A stretch of DNA of 64,000 bases from Takifugu bimaculatus. Lineage: Eukaryota; Chordata; Actinopteri; Tetraodontiformes; Tetraodontidae. The notes beneath the pieces are model-generated. The model made no database searches. It had not been told where the DNA came from and saw nothing but the letters and a program-made list of their open reading frames with translations. The DNA lies in the NCBI GenBank assembly GCA_004026145.2, contig CP034983.1:10866658-10930657 (forward strand), in the 5' to 3' direction. Positions 35,766-46,913 of this stretch are shown piece by piece. The position numbers and the translations under genes are program-made. The first letter of the stretch is position 1; every line of letters begins with the position of its first letter.

Positions 35766-37143
35766 CCACACTTGGACAAAAAAAAAAAGAGAAGCGAGTT
35801 TGATTGGGGAGGCGTAGAATCCATAGAACGAAAACCTGAAAAATGAAACTTCATGAAGGCGGAACTTCCCTTTTGTGGCGGCTGTGATGTAAGAATCGCA
35901 CGCACCTACTGGGGTATGTGATCAAAACGGCCAATTTTCCAAGCCGTTGAATGGTGAGGCTTAGACTGTCCTCGCCACGGTCTGGTGACGGCATAATGGA
36001 AGGTCTGGATCTCAGCCAACACCAGTGATGTACAGTGGATGGGCGCAAAGTTCCACTTCCTGTCTCTGAGTATCTCACAGCGTGGCTGGAGCGGATGCTT
36101 GGGAACGGCTTTGAATTGACATGAAAGAAGAAATTAGAGGAAATTAGAAAGACGACGAGCCGTTTGATCACTAAAAGGGATGTTTTCAATCAAACTTGGA
36201 CCAGTCCTAGAACTGAAACTCTGTTTGATGCCCGTGCCTGCAGCCTCCAGTTGTCTAATTACAGCGTGAAAACATGAAAAAAAAAGGTTGAGTTCAAGTA
36301 AAGTGACCCATATTTATGTTTTCCTCTGTGTGATGTTTATGTGCCAGCGGTTTCGATTGAAGCCACAAAGGTGGAGGATAAGAAAACTGCTGCATGAAAC
36401 ATTGATGCTGTGCAGGAGGTCAGAACAGGGATATTTGTTCCGGGGGGGGAGCAACCTGTGTTGACTATTAATAACAACCCCTTTTATGATTCCAGTTTTA
36501 TATCACACCCTTTCAGTGTCTCTGCAGAGCGCTCCTCCAAACGCTTTTATTCACCGTTTTTATTGTTAAGCTAACCGCTTTGAATCATGATTGTTGCTTC
36601 AGTGACCAATAGCAAACTCCACCGTTGAACTTGTTTTTTACGCTTTTCTATGAAAAACAGATGGTTGAGAAAAGAAATGTAAGTAAGAGGAGGCAATAGC
36701 CGTCACAGTGGCTACGTCCGGCACGTTTCCGCGCACTCTTCACAACAAACCATTTACGCTGCTCATGACTCACCGCGTCGGCTGGTTGAAACAGAGACTT
36801 GAGTGAGAACGAAGCAGCAGTGGCACATCCCATGCATAAACATGAGAACTGGCACCATCTCGGCCCACAGGAAACCGCCAGCACGAGCCAACGTGCGAAA
36901 GGGGGCGATGGTATCGGTAGTGTTTGTGTTGGACCGCTTTCAGCTCTCTGCTGCCTCATTGTCCGGCGCCATTGCGACGCCCGAGCCCTGCAACACGACG
37001 ACAGTCGCTGCGTAAAAACGCAACATTCTCTCATCAGTAACGCTGGACATATTCCATCCAGCCCAATATTATTGCAGATTGATAACAAAGCACATCCTAA
37101 ATGCCTGGATCAGCCAGGACGGACACCTTATGGGCAACCTCAG

Positions 37144-37235
37144 TCCTCCAGGGCCAGATTCAAGCCGGGTTTCGTGTCCTACTGTGCAGAAATAGGATAG
37201 GACAGTAAACCAGGCCTGAATCCGACCCTGGAGGA
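37144..37235. repeat. Imperfect 29 bp inverted repeat, MITE-like hairpin
   Basis: The left arm 37144-37172 (begins TCCTCCAGGGCCAGATTC) pairs with the right arm 37207-37235 (AAACCAGGCCTGAATCCGAC...) at 25 of 29 positions. The spacer is 34 bases. The structure fits a small hairpin transposon remnant; family and target duplication were not recognised. Confidence 0.65.
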
Positions 37236-37952
37236 GTGGAGGTGTTCATCCCGGCGTTATCCTGCGAGCAACGTTAGTAATCTGTCTCTAAAGTCCTCAA
37301 GGGGAGGTTACTGTTGATACTAAACATACAGGCCTCCTAAAGTTTAATGAATATTTCATGCTATAATGCAGCCTGATGTTTTGAGGCATCCTCTACCACT
37401 GAGATCAATATACAGTATATGATGCATTTTTATTTCACTGGACTCTGTGTATATATATTGGAGTTCCCAATTAGTCAAAGATCAGCTGTCCATCCTGAGG
37501 CGGCCAACCACCAGCGCCGATTCGCCCGTTTCGGCTCCCAGGTCATCTCCCGCAACTGTAATTTGTTTCATTCTTTTTCGGATGTCTCCATCCGCCTGTT
37601 CAAAAAAACACGTTGTGGAGACTTTCAGTCCAGGATTTAAGCCAAATATTTGTGCCTCTTTGTAATGAACCCTTGTCCTGCTCTCTACTGAAGTTGGGAG
37701 TACAGCGAAGCACATCCGGGCACTTTAATTAAAACTAGTCACTTTGTATTATTCTGAGCATTTATACGCGTGTAAAGCCGTCACAGCTGATCTCTAAGCT
37801 GACAGGTTTTTGGGCTGCGAGAATTTGCCGATCTTTGTGCGCAAGATTGTGACCACTAAACTTTGTTACTCTGTAATTATGGGGCCAGGGCTGAGAAAAA
37901 TCCCGTGGGGGCTCGTGTAAGTAAACACAACATTGTGTTAAACAGTGCTGAA

Positions 37953-37953
<1 letters not shown>

Positions 37954-37990
<37 letters not shown>
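37954..37990 (+). repeat. (AC)n microsatellite
   Basis: About 18 AC units followed by aacaaaccc. Confidence 0.95.
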
Positions 37991-37994
<4 letters not shown>

Positions 37995-40900
37995 AACCCT
38001 TTAATCTCCTCTTTTTATGGTCGTAAGGAAGAAAAGTCAAAACAGGTTTCAGTCAAAAGGGATTAGCGACCACGATTTCATTGCTTTTTAAATGTCTTGT
38101 GCGTCGCTACGATGGTACAAACGGGTGAGTGACGTTTTCAAAAAGCCCCCGCTTCCAAATCCAACCCTGTCTGTACTGTTACACCAGAGACGGGCTGGAG
38201 AGACGCAGGGTGAAAAAGTCAGCAAACAAATAAAAACACCGCTTTTTGCCTTTGAAGGTGTTATATGAAATTTAAGCCGCAAAGTGAGTCTTTTTTTCCA
38301 CTTTAATCCGTCCAGTTTTCAAAAGCATGCGTGAAAATCCCCCACCTCCCCGAAAAAATTATCCTCGCGATAATACGCAATCCCTCTGTCCTGGGCTGGA
38401 GCTACCGGGGAGCAAATGGACTGGATTTCAACAAATGCAGAAACATCCTAGATCAGAGGGTTATAAATATCTTAGGCAAATGTTTTTGGGAGACGCTTCC
38501 TGCATTACTGCATTTTGGAGTTTTCCCCAAAAGGCAAGTTGTAAAAAAAATGAAGCAAAAACACAAAAAGGAGCTGAAGCCAAGAGGAAGAGGGACAATA
38601 TCTATAGATTAGAACAAATAAAGCAGAATTTGTAGGAACATTGCTCTCACGTCAAGCACATTAACTGTTTTTGCGATCGCATCAAAATGGAATATGCTCA
38701 GCCATGAGTTTTGATCTTGACATTAATCCTCCCCGACTCTGGTGCAGTGAGGAAGGGCCTGGATGTTTTTGCTCCAGGCAATAACCGGGAGAGTGGAAAG
38801 AGATGCATAAAACATTGAATGAAACAATAAGCTGGGTTGTAGCACAATGCAGCCGTCACTCATTCCCTTGCGCTGCAAATAAACGCATCACAATCAATTT
38901 AAAATCCAGGATTGCATCAGTTTTGGGTTTTAGCAGAACAGACCTGCCCTTCCGTGTGCCCACGTGGATAGCCAACCTGAGGATTCCACCGGGTGCAGGT
39001 TTTCAGACGTGTGTTGCTGCGTGACAGAAACCTCTCCGAACTCTCTTCCACCAAGCGGAACAAATGATGAACCATTCCTGCCCTTCAATTCGCTCTGAGC
39101 GGATTGTGCCAGACCGGAAGCTTCCACGCGGACTGTGGAAACGATCCGGTGGAGTTGAAGACGAATGTTGAGATGTTGACGCCGACATGAAAGACGGGAA
39201 AATCCAACAATAAAATCAGGAACCCAAGAACAATCCGATTCTGCATTTCATTAACGGCGGAGAAGCGGCTCCTGTGTATCCAGTGGTGGCTGCCGTTGCT
39301 TCGCTCAGGCACAAACCAGCTGTCCCAGGAGACGCCCAGTGCTGCGATTAAAGCCGCTATAAAACAGGTTAAACGACCTCATGAGAATCAAATGTGCAGT
39401 TGAAGGGCTTCAAACATTTGCAGTCTAATTCCCGCCGGGCTGAAATTCCAGGTAAGTTTTCCACTTATTCCACTCCTTTAAGGGTGGGTTTCAACCCTGT
39501 CGAACTGCTCCTCGTCTGTGTGCATCTTCTGAGCGGACAGAAAAAAGACAAACACGTGGATGTTGATCCAGGAGACTGGAAAATTCACCATGGGAAATTC
39601 TGAGCCTGGACTGCTGTGAGAAAGTTTGTTTTATTATCCGGGCTCGGTACGCCTGCGCAAATTTGAACCATTGCCGTGGCATCTAATTTGTATCTGGATC
39701 TACAGAGAGCGAGAGTGTGGAGAGTATTGAATTTAGCAGAGCGTTCCTGCCTGCAGCACTCCATCGCTGCACCGTCAGTGATTCAGGCTGAAACCGCCTG
39801 GTTTCTGGGGAAGATTTGACTGCAGATCTGTAAAGTTAAACAAATTACAACACTCGAATGCACTAATAGAGGGTGCAGGAATTAAACTGGTCTTTTGATT
39901 AATATATTAGAGAATTTCAGGAATGGGAATCTCTTTCCCCCACTCTCCTGCTATTGTTGGCGCTGTCGATAGCAACATATTTGTTTTGGGCACACTGACG
40001 AATAAAAAACTCCAGCATTTTATTAAATGTAGCCAGGAGCTCAGCAGTCTCTGGTTGCTGGAAACTGGTGGGAAAATGAATCTTATCACCTGACATCTCA
40101 CTGTTCCATAGACTGGGAAATGAAATCCCAATTAGGCTAAAAATAGCCAGATTAAAAAAGCGAGTTGAGGATTTTTGATTTATCTTCCAGAAGGAACCGC
40201 AAAGCCAAACTCGCCTTTTTTGGGTCGTTTTTTCCCCCTCTTCCACGTCAAAGAAAATGGGAATTGCTGTTTTATCTAAAGCACCTGCAGCGACGCGACG
40301 CGCGGAAACCAAGACAAGCGAGTTTGCTCTCGGTTGCAGGTTTTAATTCCACATCATGTGCACATCCTCCTCAGTGTGACGCACTGAAGGCTGAGCAGTT
40401 GATGGGGCTTTGCCAGCGTTGGAGACTTTGTGAGTCTAAAGAGCAGAACTAAATACCCCCCTAGCTCCAGCACTGCTGCTGATGGGTCTGATAAACCAGA
40501 ACGAGGGTCCACTTGAGAAGAGCGTTAAGAACAAAGAAAGACAGAGGAAATCATTAGACAGCAGCAAGATGAGTGGGGAACAAGTGAAATGTGCTGCTTT
40601 GCTATTGGGCAATTGGGTCATCTCAGGCGAGCAGCTGACAAGGACTCAAACAGGCAAAGGTGTGTGTGTGTGTGGTTCTAATTTGAGCCTTATATACTCA
40701 CAAACTCTACATTGATCCTGTTACTATACAAATATGCCCTGTAAATCTCCTTGGAGCTCTTTTTTTGCTTCCCACACACATGTGATGACTCACAAAGGCA
40801 TAAAACTTAACATTCAGCAATTAGATATTCAATGAAAGAAGACAGATAACAGAAGTTTGAGGTAGTACAACCCCGATGAATCGTCCTCAATATTTATTCT

Positions 40901-43220
40901 AAAGAGGACAGGCTTCGGCTTTTGAGGTCGCCGATAATCGGGATGGTGGAAAAGTGACATGAGTCCCGCCGTCCATTGTTTGGTTTGATTATAGTAATTA
41001 TCTCTTCTCTTTCGTCAGCGTTATTGACAGATGGAAAACGAGTGAAACAACTGGGGTTGATTTGAAAATCAAATTCATTTTGTCTGACAGATGCTGTCAA
41101 CCTTCTTGGACTGGAGACTCTTGATCCATCTTGATTTTCTCTCTCTCAGTTCTGCTTTAGTGGCAAAGGTCTCCTCAGACGTTTCAGTTGTGTGAGACAG
41201 GTGGAATTTCGTGCGTCGACCTACGGGTTATCCAGACACTGAAGCGATAAGCTGTGCGCTCCTGAGGTGAGAGCGCAGCAGATTTAGATCTGATCTGCAT
41301 GATTCCATCTAAATCCTGTGTAGTTCTGATATCTGTGTGACCTTCATAGTCGAAGATGTGCACCGCAGAGCTTCGGTCCTCATCGCTGGACAGCTTATCT
41401 CTGCATTTGCCACCGTGGTCTCAAAAAGTGCTAAAATAAGCAGTCGGCGTGGAAACTGCTGAGAGGTGCCACACGTGGCCCCAATTTTAGGACTGCTCTG
41501 GGACAAAAGAACCTCTGAATTCATCACTCACATGTTCAATGAGAGCTGCTCCACAATTACAGGGGGGTGGAAATTGAGCACGACGGACCAGGGACAAGGA
41601 GTCAGACTCAGCAGTGATTGGCTCATAAGTTTAGAGCATCATTTAGGAGCCAGATCAGAAGATCCACACAAGCTAACCATAGGTCCTAAAGGCTGACAGA
41701 GACGGGTGACAGACATCTGGGACACGTAGCTCTGGGAGGCAGGAGCAGAAACCATCACAAATGTTTCCACGATATATATATATATTTCAATTTAAATCAT
41801 ACATAACTTTTATGCTCAATTATCTGTTAAAGCTAAATAAACCCGAGCGCTTATATCGCAGCTAATCTCTGCACCAGTCATCCACCTCAGCTGTGAGTCA
41901 GCGAAATAAGAGGAATCTGCTCATCAGAGAGGAAGATTAACTACATTCTCATATATAAAGTGAAATATTTTGTAGATGGAGGAATAAATAGTGCATGAAA
42001 GGACATATTGCCAACATAAATTACTTTTATAAAAAGGAGAGAAATTGCATGCTTGGCTACAAACTGCCTTTTATGTTGAACCTACTCATTTAAAACATTT
42101 GAAACTTTGAGTCATGCAGGTAAAATAAAGAGTGATGTTGACTGCCTGTTTAAGGTGCAAATGGGTGAAAGGCCCGTCGTGATGCACCACGAGGAAAGAT
42201 GGAGAACGCATCAGCAAGCAGGCCCGGCAGGCTCTCACATGGCTCAGAGAGAAAATGAGGAAAATCATTAGTTTGGGTCTTATTTTCTCAGCGATGAGAT
42301 GCACCGATCAACAGAAGCAGTGCCAAGAGAAGGATGGGAGAGGAGGGACGAAGAGCCGGCCCAGCTGCCACATTTTAACAAACTTTAACTAAATTAATAA
42401 CATTTCGGCTTCACTTCCCTGGAAGCGTCCCACCAAAGCTGGAATCATCTGGCGGCGAGGAAGACTGATACGTAAGGAACATTCCTTCCTGGATTCAGTC
42501 ATAGATTTTTGTTCTGACAGACTGACTTATAAGCTGAATTCATATCATGTTCTGTGTAATCAAATATGTGCGTGGGATCCATTTCTTACTGGACGTGAAA
42601 AAGATCGAACCGTGCGGACGGGTCTGGAAACACGAGCTCACACTGGATGAGGAATCAGTGTCTCCTGGAATTATTTGGGTAAACAACACTGTTCTTCTCT
42701 CCGCTGAGGTGGTTGGAAGAGCTGTGTAACTTTGCCCGGCTACCATTAACTTTGAATCATGCGCGTTGCCTCGGTAAACAGTTGGTTTTAATTCCGTTTA
42801 ATTCCAAACTGGACCAACGATGAAAAATCAGCAAACAAACAGAACCAAAGTAGAGAAACAGAACCCTCGCAGGTTTCCACAGGGTTGAAACATTCAAGAT
42901 TCTTTATCTGCTTCTTATATCAGCGCACTTTTCTCCATTATTCTAATTGAAGTGAACCTGGACACGAAAGCACTGTAAAAACAGGGAGGCATCAAGAGGT
43001 AAAGCTCGAACGGAGTACACGTGAGCGTGTTGTTGTTAGCGGTTCATTCTCCACTCAATGCTGGATGTTGGACTTCAAAATAAAATCTCCTCTTTGATGT
43101 TAGGCAGGTCTGGAAAATCACCCATTCACTGTTTCTAGGCAACAAAAAATAAAAAGTGAGGTTGAGTGACTCTTAATGATGCCGTATCTTTGGAATGCAT
43201 GATCAAGGCCATCTTACCTT

Positions 43221-43256
43221 CAATTCAACTCAATTCATTTTCAATCATCTATATAT

Positions 43257-43311
<55 letters not shown>

Positions 43312-43465
43312 CACACACACTGTATTTATCATAGCATCTGTCAATCAAATTTGTCTATCCAGAAACCCAAGGCCTGACCTTCAAGAGGAAACAGTGGTGA
43401 GGAAAAACGACCTCTTAACAGGAAGAAACCCTAAGTAGTACCAGGCTCAGATGTGGGCAAGGACA
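43221..43465 (+). repeat. Common teleost interspersed repeat with internal CA expansion
   Basis: It starts CAATTCAACTCAATTCATTT and continues to CTATATA, resembling the frequent CAATTCAATTTTATTTATATAG start of a fish repeat. It ends GGAAACAGTGGTGAGGAAAA ... CTTAACAGGAAGAAACCCTA ... ACCAGGCTCA, which I recall as that repeat's other conserved block. The sequence between is replaced by a CA array. Family name not assigned. Confidence 0.6.
43259..43320 (+). repeat. (AC)n microsatellite, one interruption
   Basis: About 31 AC units with a single g substitution near 43305. It lies inside the interspersed repeat. Confidence 0.95.
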
Positions 43466-45669
43466 CGACGAGGAGGAACCTGAAGAGTTCATGAGCTCTA
43501 TTCAGTATTTCAGTGCAGTAGTATATCACAGATTTCTCCGACTGTTTGGCAGCTCCTCTTTTTAAATTAGTATGATGTTTAAATGCAAGTATGACAAATT
43601 GAATATTTTTTTTCTTTAGCGTAATGCTATAAAAGCAGAAATACAAAGGAGGCTTTATTGTTTCCAGGAATTGAGGGGAAGCTATTTTTGTGTGCTAAAG
43701 AAAGATAGAACTGACAGAACATCATCAAAGCATGCAAAGAACGTGCACGAATGCTTACCTAAACACACACACATGCATACACGGCCTTCAGAAGGGGTAA
43801 AGAAACATTTTTTGAATGCTAAATGAGGTTGAATAAAAGAACCGAGAAACACAAACATAAAGGCAGTGAATCTCGCCGGGAGATACACTATAAGCCACAT
43901 CATCTATACATGCAAATTCATAATCACCCAATATCATGACAAGCACGGTGCCCCTGGCAGGAAAAAGGGGAGAGAAGGGAACGTGCCGCTCTTCTCCTCC
44001 GGAGAAGGAGCAACCCTCCGAGGCTCTGACTTAGAAATGTCTGCGGAAAAACAGCTGGGATTTATTTTATTTACATTGAAAAACGACTGCGACTACTCTG
44101 CAAACAACCCACGCGCATCACGCATTTGCATTCAGTCGCTCAGACGACTCTAATGACTTTTGTTCTTCAACATCTGCAGCAGATGACGTCAACGGCACTT
44201 TCATAAAGTCAAGGATTCAACCTTGGTTTACAGTCCGGTCGCTCCGACTTGCTCAGACTCTGACCAGTTTCACCCCTTATTTCCTCCCTACAGGTGTTGA
44301 CGGAAGTGTGTCAACAGTCAAGTTTTAATCTCAAGTCATCAAATAATTGCACAGGAGAATTCTGATGGAAGATAGTGAACAAACGGCCACCATTACCCTG
44401 TTTGAAACACATCGGAGGGGGTGATCTTTTTACTGTTTCACTCCCAAGACAACAAGTTTCCCCGACCTTCTTTAGAGGATCCTGGAGCCAAATCAAAGGA
44501 CGACAACCAAAAAAACACTTCAATCATTCAACGCTGGCAGAGATATTTCTCCAGGACCAGCGTGCGGAAACCTCCGTCTCCCCAAAGTTATTTCATTTAT
44601 GGTAAGAACCGCAAATTTATGCAAAACATATGGTAATCCATCAAGGTGTGTCATTAATGTCAACATATGAGATTCGTGGTGGCGTGATTGCAAGGCAGGG
44701 GGAATATAAAAGTCATTTCAGTTCATTACCTAACTTTGAAACTAATTTCAAACAAGTTTATGAAATAAAATGTCTTTAATGTAATGGAAGTCTTCCTGGG
44801 ACTCGTGATCAGCTTAAGCTGTTGCCAAGGAAACAAAACTTTGAAAATGAAATGAGGCTAAATATTCTTTGGAAAAAAAAAAAATGGGTAGAACATTTCA
44901 GGAATGGAGGGTGTTAATGCTCAAGTGCCTGAGAGTGGTCAGAGAGAAACACTGATCTTTGTTTCGCCCTGTCAGCGGAATCGGCAGTAATTACTCCAAG
45001 TCCTAATTTTAAAGCAAAGTGATTTGTTTTCTTCATCTATTCAGGCTTTTCTTCTATTTCTTCAATGTAATGCAGTGACAACAAGCAGATATTAATATGG
45101 ATATTTTTTACTTCATTATTCTGACAAATATTCCACATAAACGTTCAATTGTAAATGAAATTGCTTGTGTGCCAGAGGCGCTCATTTTAAACACATACAA
45201 CCACAGCGTTGGCAAGCGTGCTAACTGCTTCCTGTCAGCTGCTGCAGTGTAATTATCTGTAAAACAAATTGCACAAAGAAAGTCCATTATGATTGCATTT
45301 GTTTTTTGACTTTATTTATTGGCTCACAATCATGTTCTATATTGTGCTCCATCAACTGGAGGTGTGTATTGGCAGGAACATGTGTTCGGAACCCGAGCAT
45401 TGCGTGTCTGTAAGCCTCTGGTTTAAGAGCACCCATGGGAGTAAACGGCGGATTATATATATGTCCCTAGCAGCGACGCAGTTGGACAAGGTGACCCCAG
45501 AGAACGAGGCTGCGTTTAGAAGATACGGAGATCAGTGTGGTCATCCGTGACCGCTAGTCTTTTACTTTCCATACCAGCTTCCCGCCCTCCCAACATTTCC
45601 AATCAGATCACACTGCTCCCTGCACCTGACAAAACATTTATACCTTACTTTCCACCTGGGTGAGGTTTT
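43466..45669. other. Intergenic, nothing recognised
   Basis: AT-rich sequence with no domain-bearing frame, RNA gene or clear repeat. An A12-type run is near 44873-44884. Confidence 0.6.
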
Positions 45670-45985
45670 TTTTTTATCCATTTATTATCCATAGCTAACT
45701 ATCCATAGTTGGATAGTTGCCAAAGAATGAGCGAAAACTCTTTACTTGTCAGATTTATCCCTTTTGAGTGGTGTGTGGGGTGCTGGAGCATATCCCAACT
45801 ACATATGGTAAAGCTGGGGTACACCATTGAATGGGTTATGGGATCATCGCTATGTGAGCATTTGGGGGTTCCTCAAGGGTACCTCTGCAGTGTCCTCCTA
45901 CTACCAGAACACCTTCCTTGTCGGGGTTGAATCGGGAACCCTTGGTTTCTCCACTCCCTACAGACTGACCTACCACCACCCAATT
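45670..45985 (-). mobile_element. Long SINE copy of the same family, diverged
   Basis: On the minus strand it reads GGTGGTGGTAGGTCAGTCTG ... GGTTCCCGATTCAACCCCG (A- and B-box-like), then GTGTTCTGGTAGTAGGAGGA, GAGGTACCCTTGAGGAACCC, CCCATAACCCATTCAATGG, GTTGGGATATGCTCCAGCAC and a tail of ATGGATA units. It contains both the middle seen at 49.8 kb and the tail seen at 20.2 kb, so it represents the long form. A small inverted repeat (aactatcc/ggatagtt, about 45699-45720) lies at its tail end. Confidence 0.6.
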
Positions 45986-46004
45986 GGGGGGGGGGGGGGG
46001 GGGG
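45986..46004 (+). repeat. G19 homopolymer at the head of the SINE copy
   Basis: Nineteen consecutive G directly abut the SINE head. Length is likely unreliable. Confidence 0.85.
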
Positions 46005-46511
46005 TATCTAAAGGATTGTAATCAGTATCTTACCCCAATGAAGCTTCAAACAAGCATAAAATACGCAATTAAACTTATGACGATTGTGGCACTGATACGT
46101 ACTCGATAACTATTCAGTTGATGTCAATTAGTTGCGTCAACTATAGCAAAAGTCATCATGAAATAGAGCACTTAAGAATTACCAACAAGGAACCGAGGCT
46201 TAGGAAGTTGTTTAACAAATAAAGATATATGAAGGTCTGGGGATGCTGGAATGACTCACAGACCCTCTTCTTCCTTCATTCTGGCAGGTTTTCTTTCAAG
46301 ATAACGTTAAATATCACATGCTTTTAATTTCAGGCATCAAAAGCACAGATGTGAGAGCTTCTATAGGTTTCAGAACTGTGCATTTCCACAGTAAACACTA
46401 GCAGGAAGAGGGTTAACATAGTCGTATAGCAACAGTACAATTGGAAATATACTGAGCAACTCTGAATTATATTCACTTCTCAGCTGTTTTCTTGACACTG
46501 TTAATATTTAA
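46005..46511. other. Intergenic, nothing recognised
   Basis: AT-rich unique sequence between the SINE copy and the putative LTR. Confidence 0.6.
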
Positions 46512-46913
46512 TGTGCGTGAAGTAATGGGGCAGACCCAAAATAAAGAAGTCTGAAGCGCACAGTGTTTAAGTCAATAAAAGTGAGTTTATTACAAATACA
46601 GGAGAAGGAAAGAAAAAAGGCAAACAAAAAGCCAACAAAGATCACTGGAAACTCCAGGGGAGAAGGAAAAAAAACAAAAGGGCTGCCAGGGCAGGTAACT
46701 TGGTCTCTCAGGAAAGCCAGAAACATGCAGAGCAATCTGGTGATGGCCCTTTTAAAGAGAGCTGACTAGAGATTGGCCACTGCTGGTTCAGACGCTCCCA
46801 CCAGTTCCCTGCCTGGGTGAGCCTAAAGAGAGTGACAGAAGAAGAGAGAACGAGAGAGAGCAGTAAAGGAGACAAAAAACAAGATACTGTACCAGAAATC
46901 CAGGACCATCACA
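46512..46913 (-). mobile_element. Putative solo LTR, minus orientation
   Basis: On the minus strand the segment begins TGTGATGGTCCTGGATTTCT and ends CTTCACGCACA, giving TG...CA ends. It carries a TATA-like CTCTTTAAAAGGGCC near 46741-46758 and AATAAA at 46586-46591 about 160 bases downstream, followed by a short U5-like end. About 402 bp with this promoter-to-polyA order fits a retrotransposon LTR. No internal region, primer-binding site or clean target duplication is visible, so class and exact ends are uncertain. Confidence 0.45.

Larger units (their letters stand above)
35039..35780 (+). other. cdh12: cdh12 3' untranslated region
   Basis: This follows the TGA stop and is AT-rich with long T runs. 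It ends near two canonical polyadenylation signals (35741-35746 and 35760-35765), so cleavage is expected shortly after 35770. The genomic A run at 35778-35788 could mimic a tail in cDNA. Longer 3' ends cannot be excluded. Confidence 0.7.
35790..43220. other. 3' flank of cdh12, no gene seen
   Basis: This stretch holds an imperfect hairpin repeat at 37144-37235 and an AC array at 37954-37990. Several open frames of 70 to 146 codons occur on both strands, but overlap each other and show no domain, codon or splice evidence. A short GT tract is near 40661-40672 and a TA tract near 41773-41784. Confidence 0.65.

Noticed and set aside
36648..37200. Overlapping open frames of 146 (minus) and 133 (plus) codons
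   Set aside because: They are mutually antisense and featureless, and the plus one runs into the hairpin repeat at 37144.
38327..38635. Two overlapping plus-strand frames of about 100 codons
   Set aside because: Different frames of the same stretch, with no homology recognised and no splice or promoter support.
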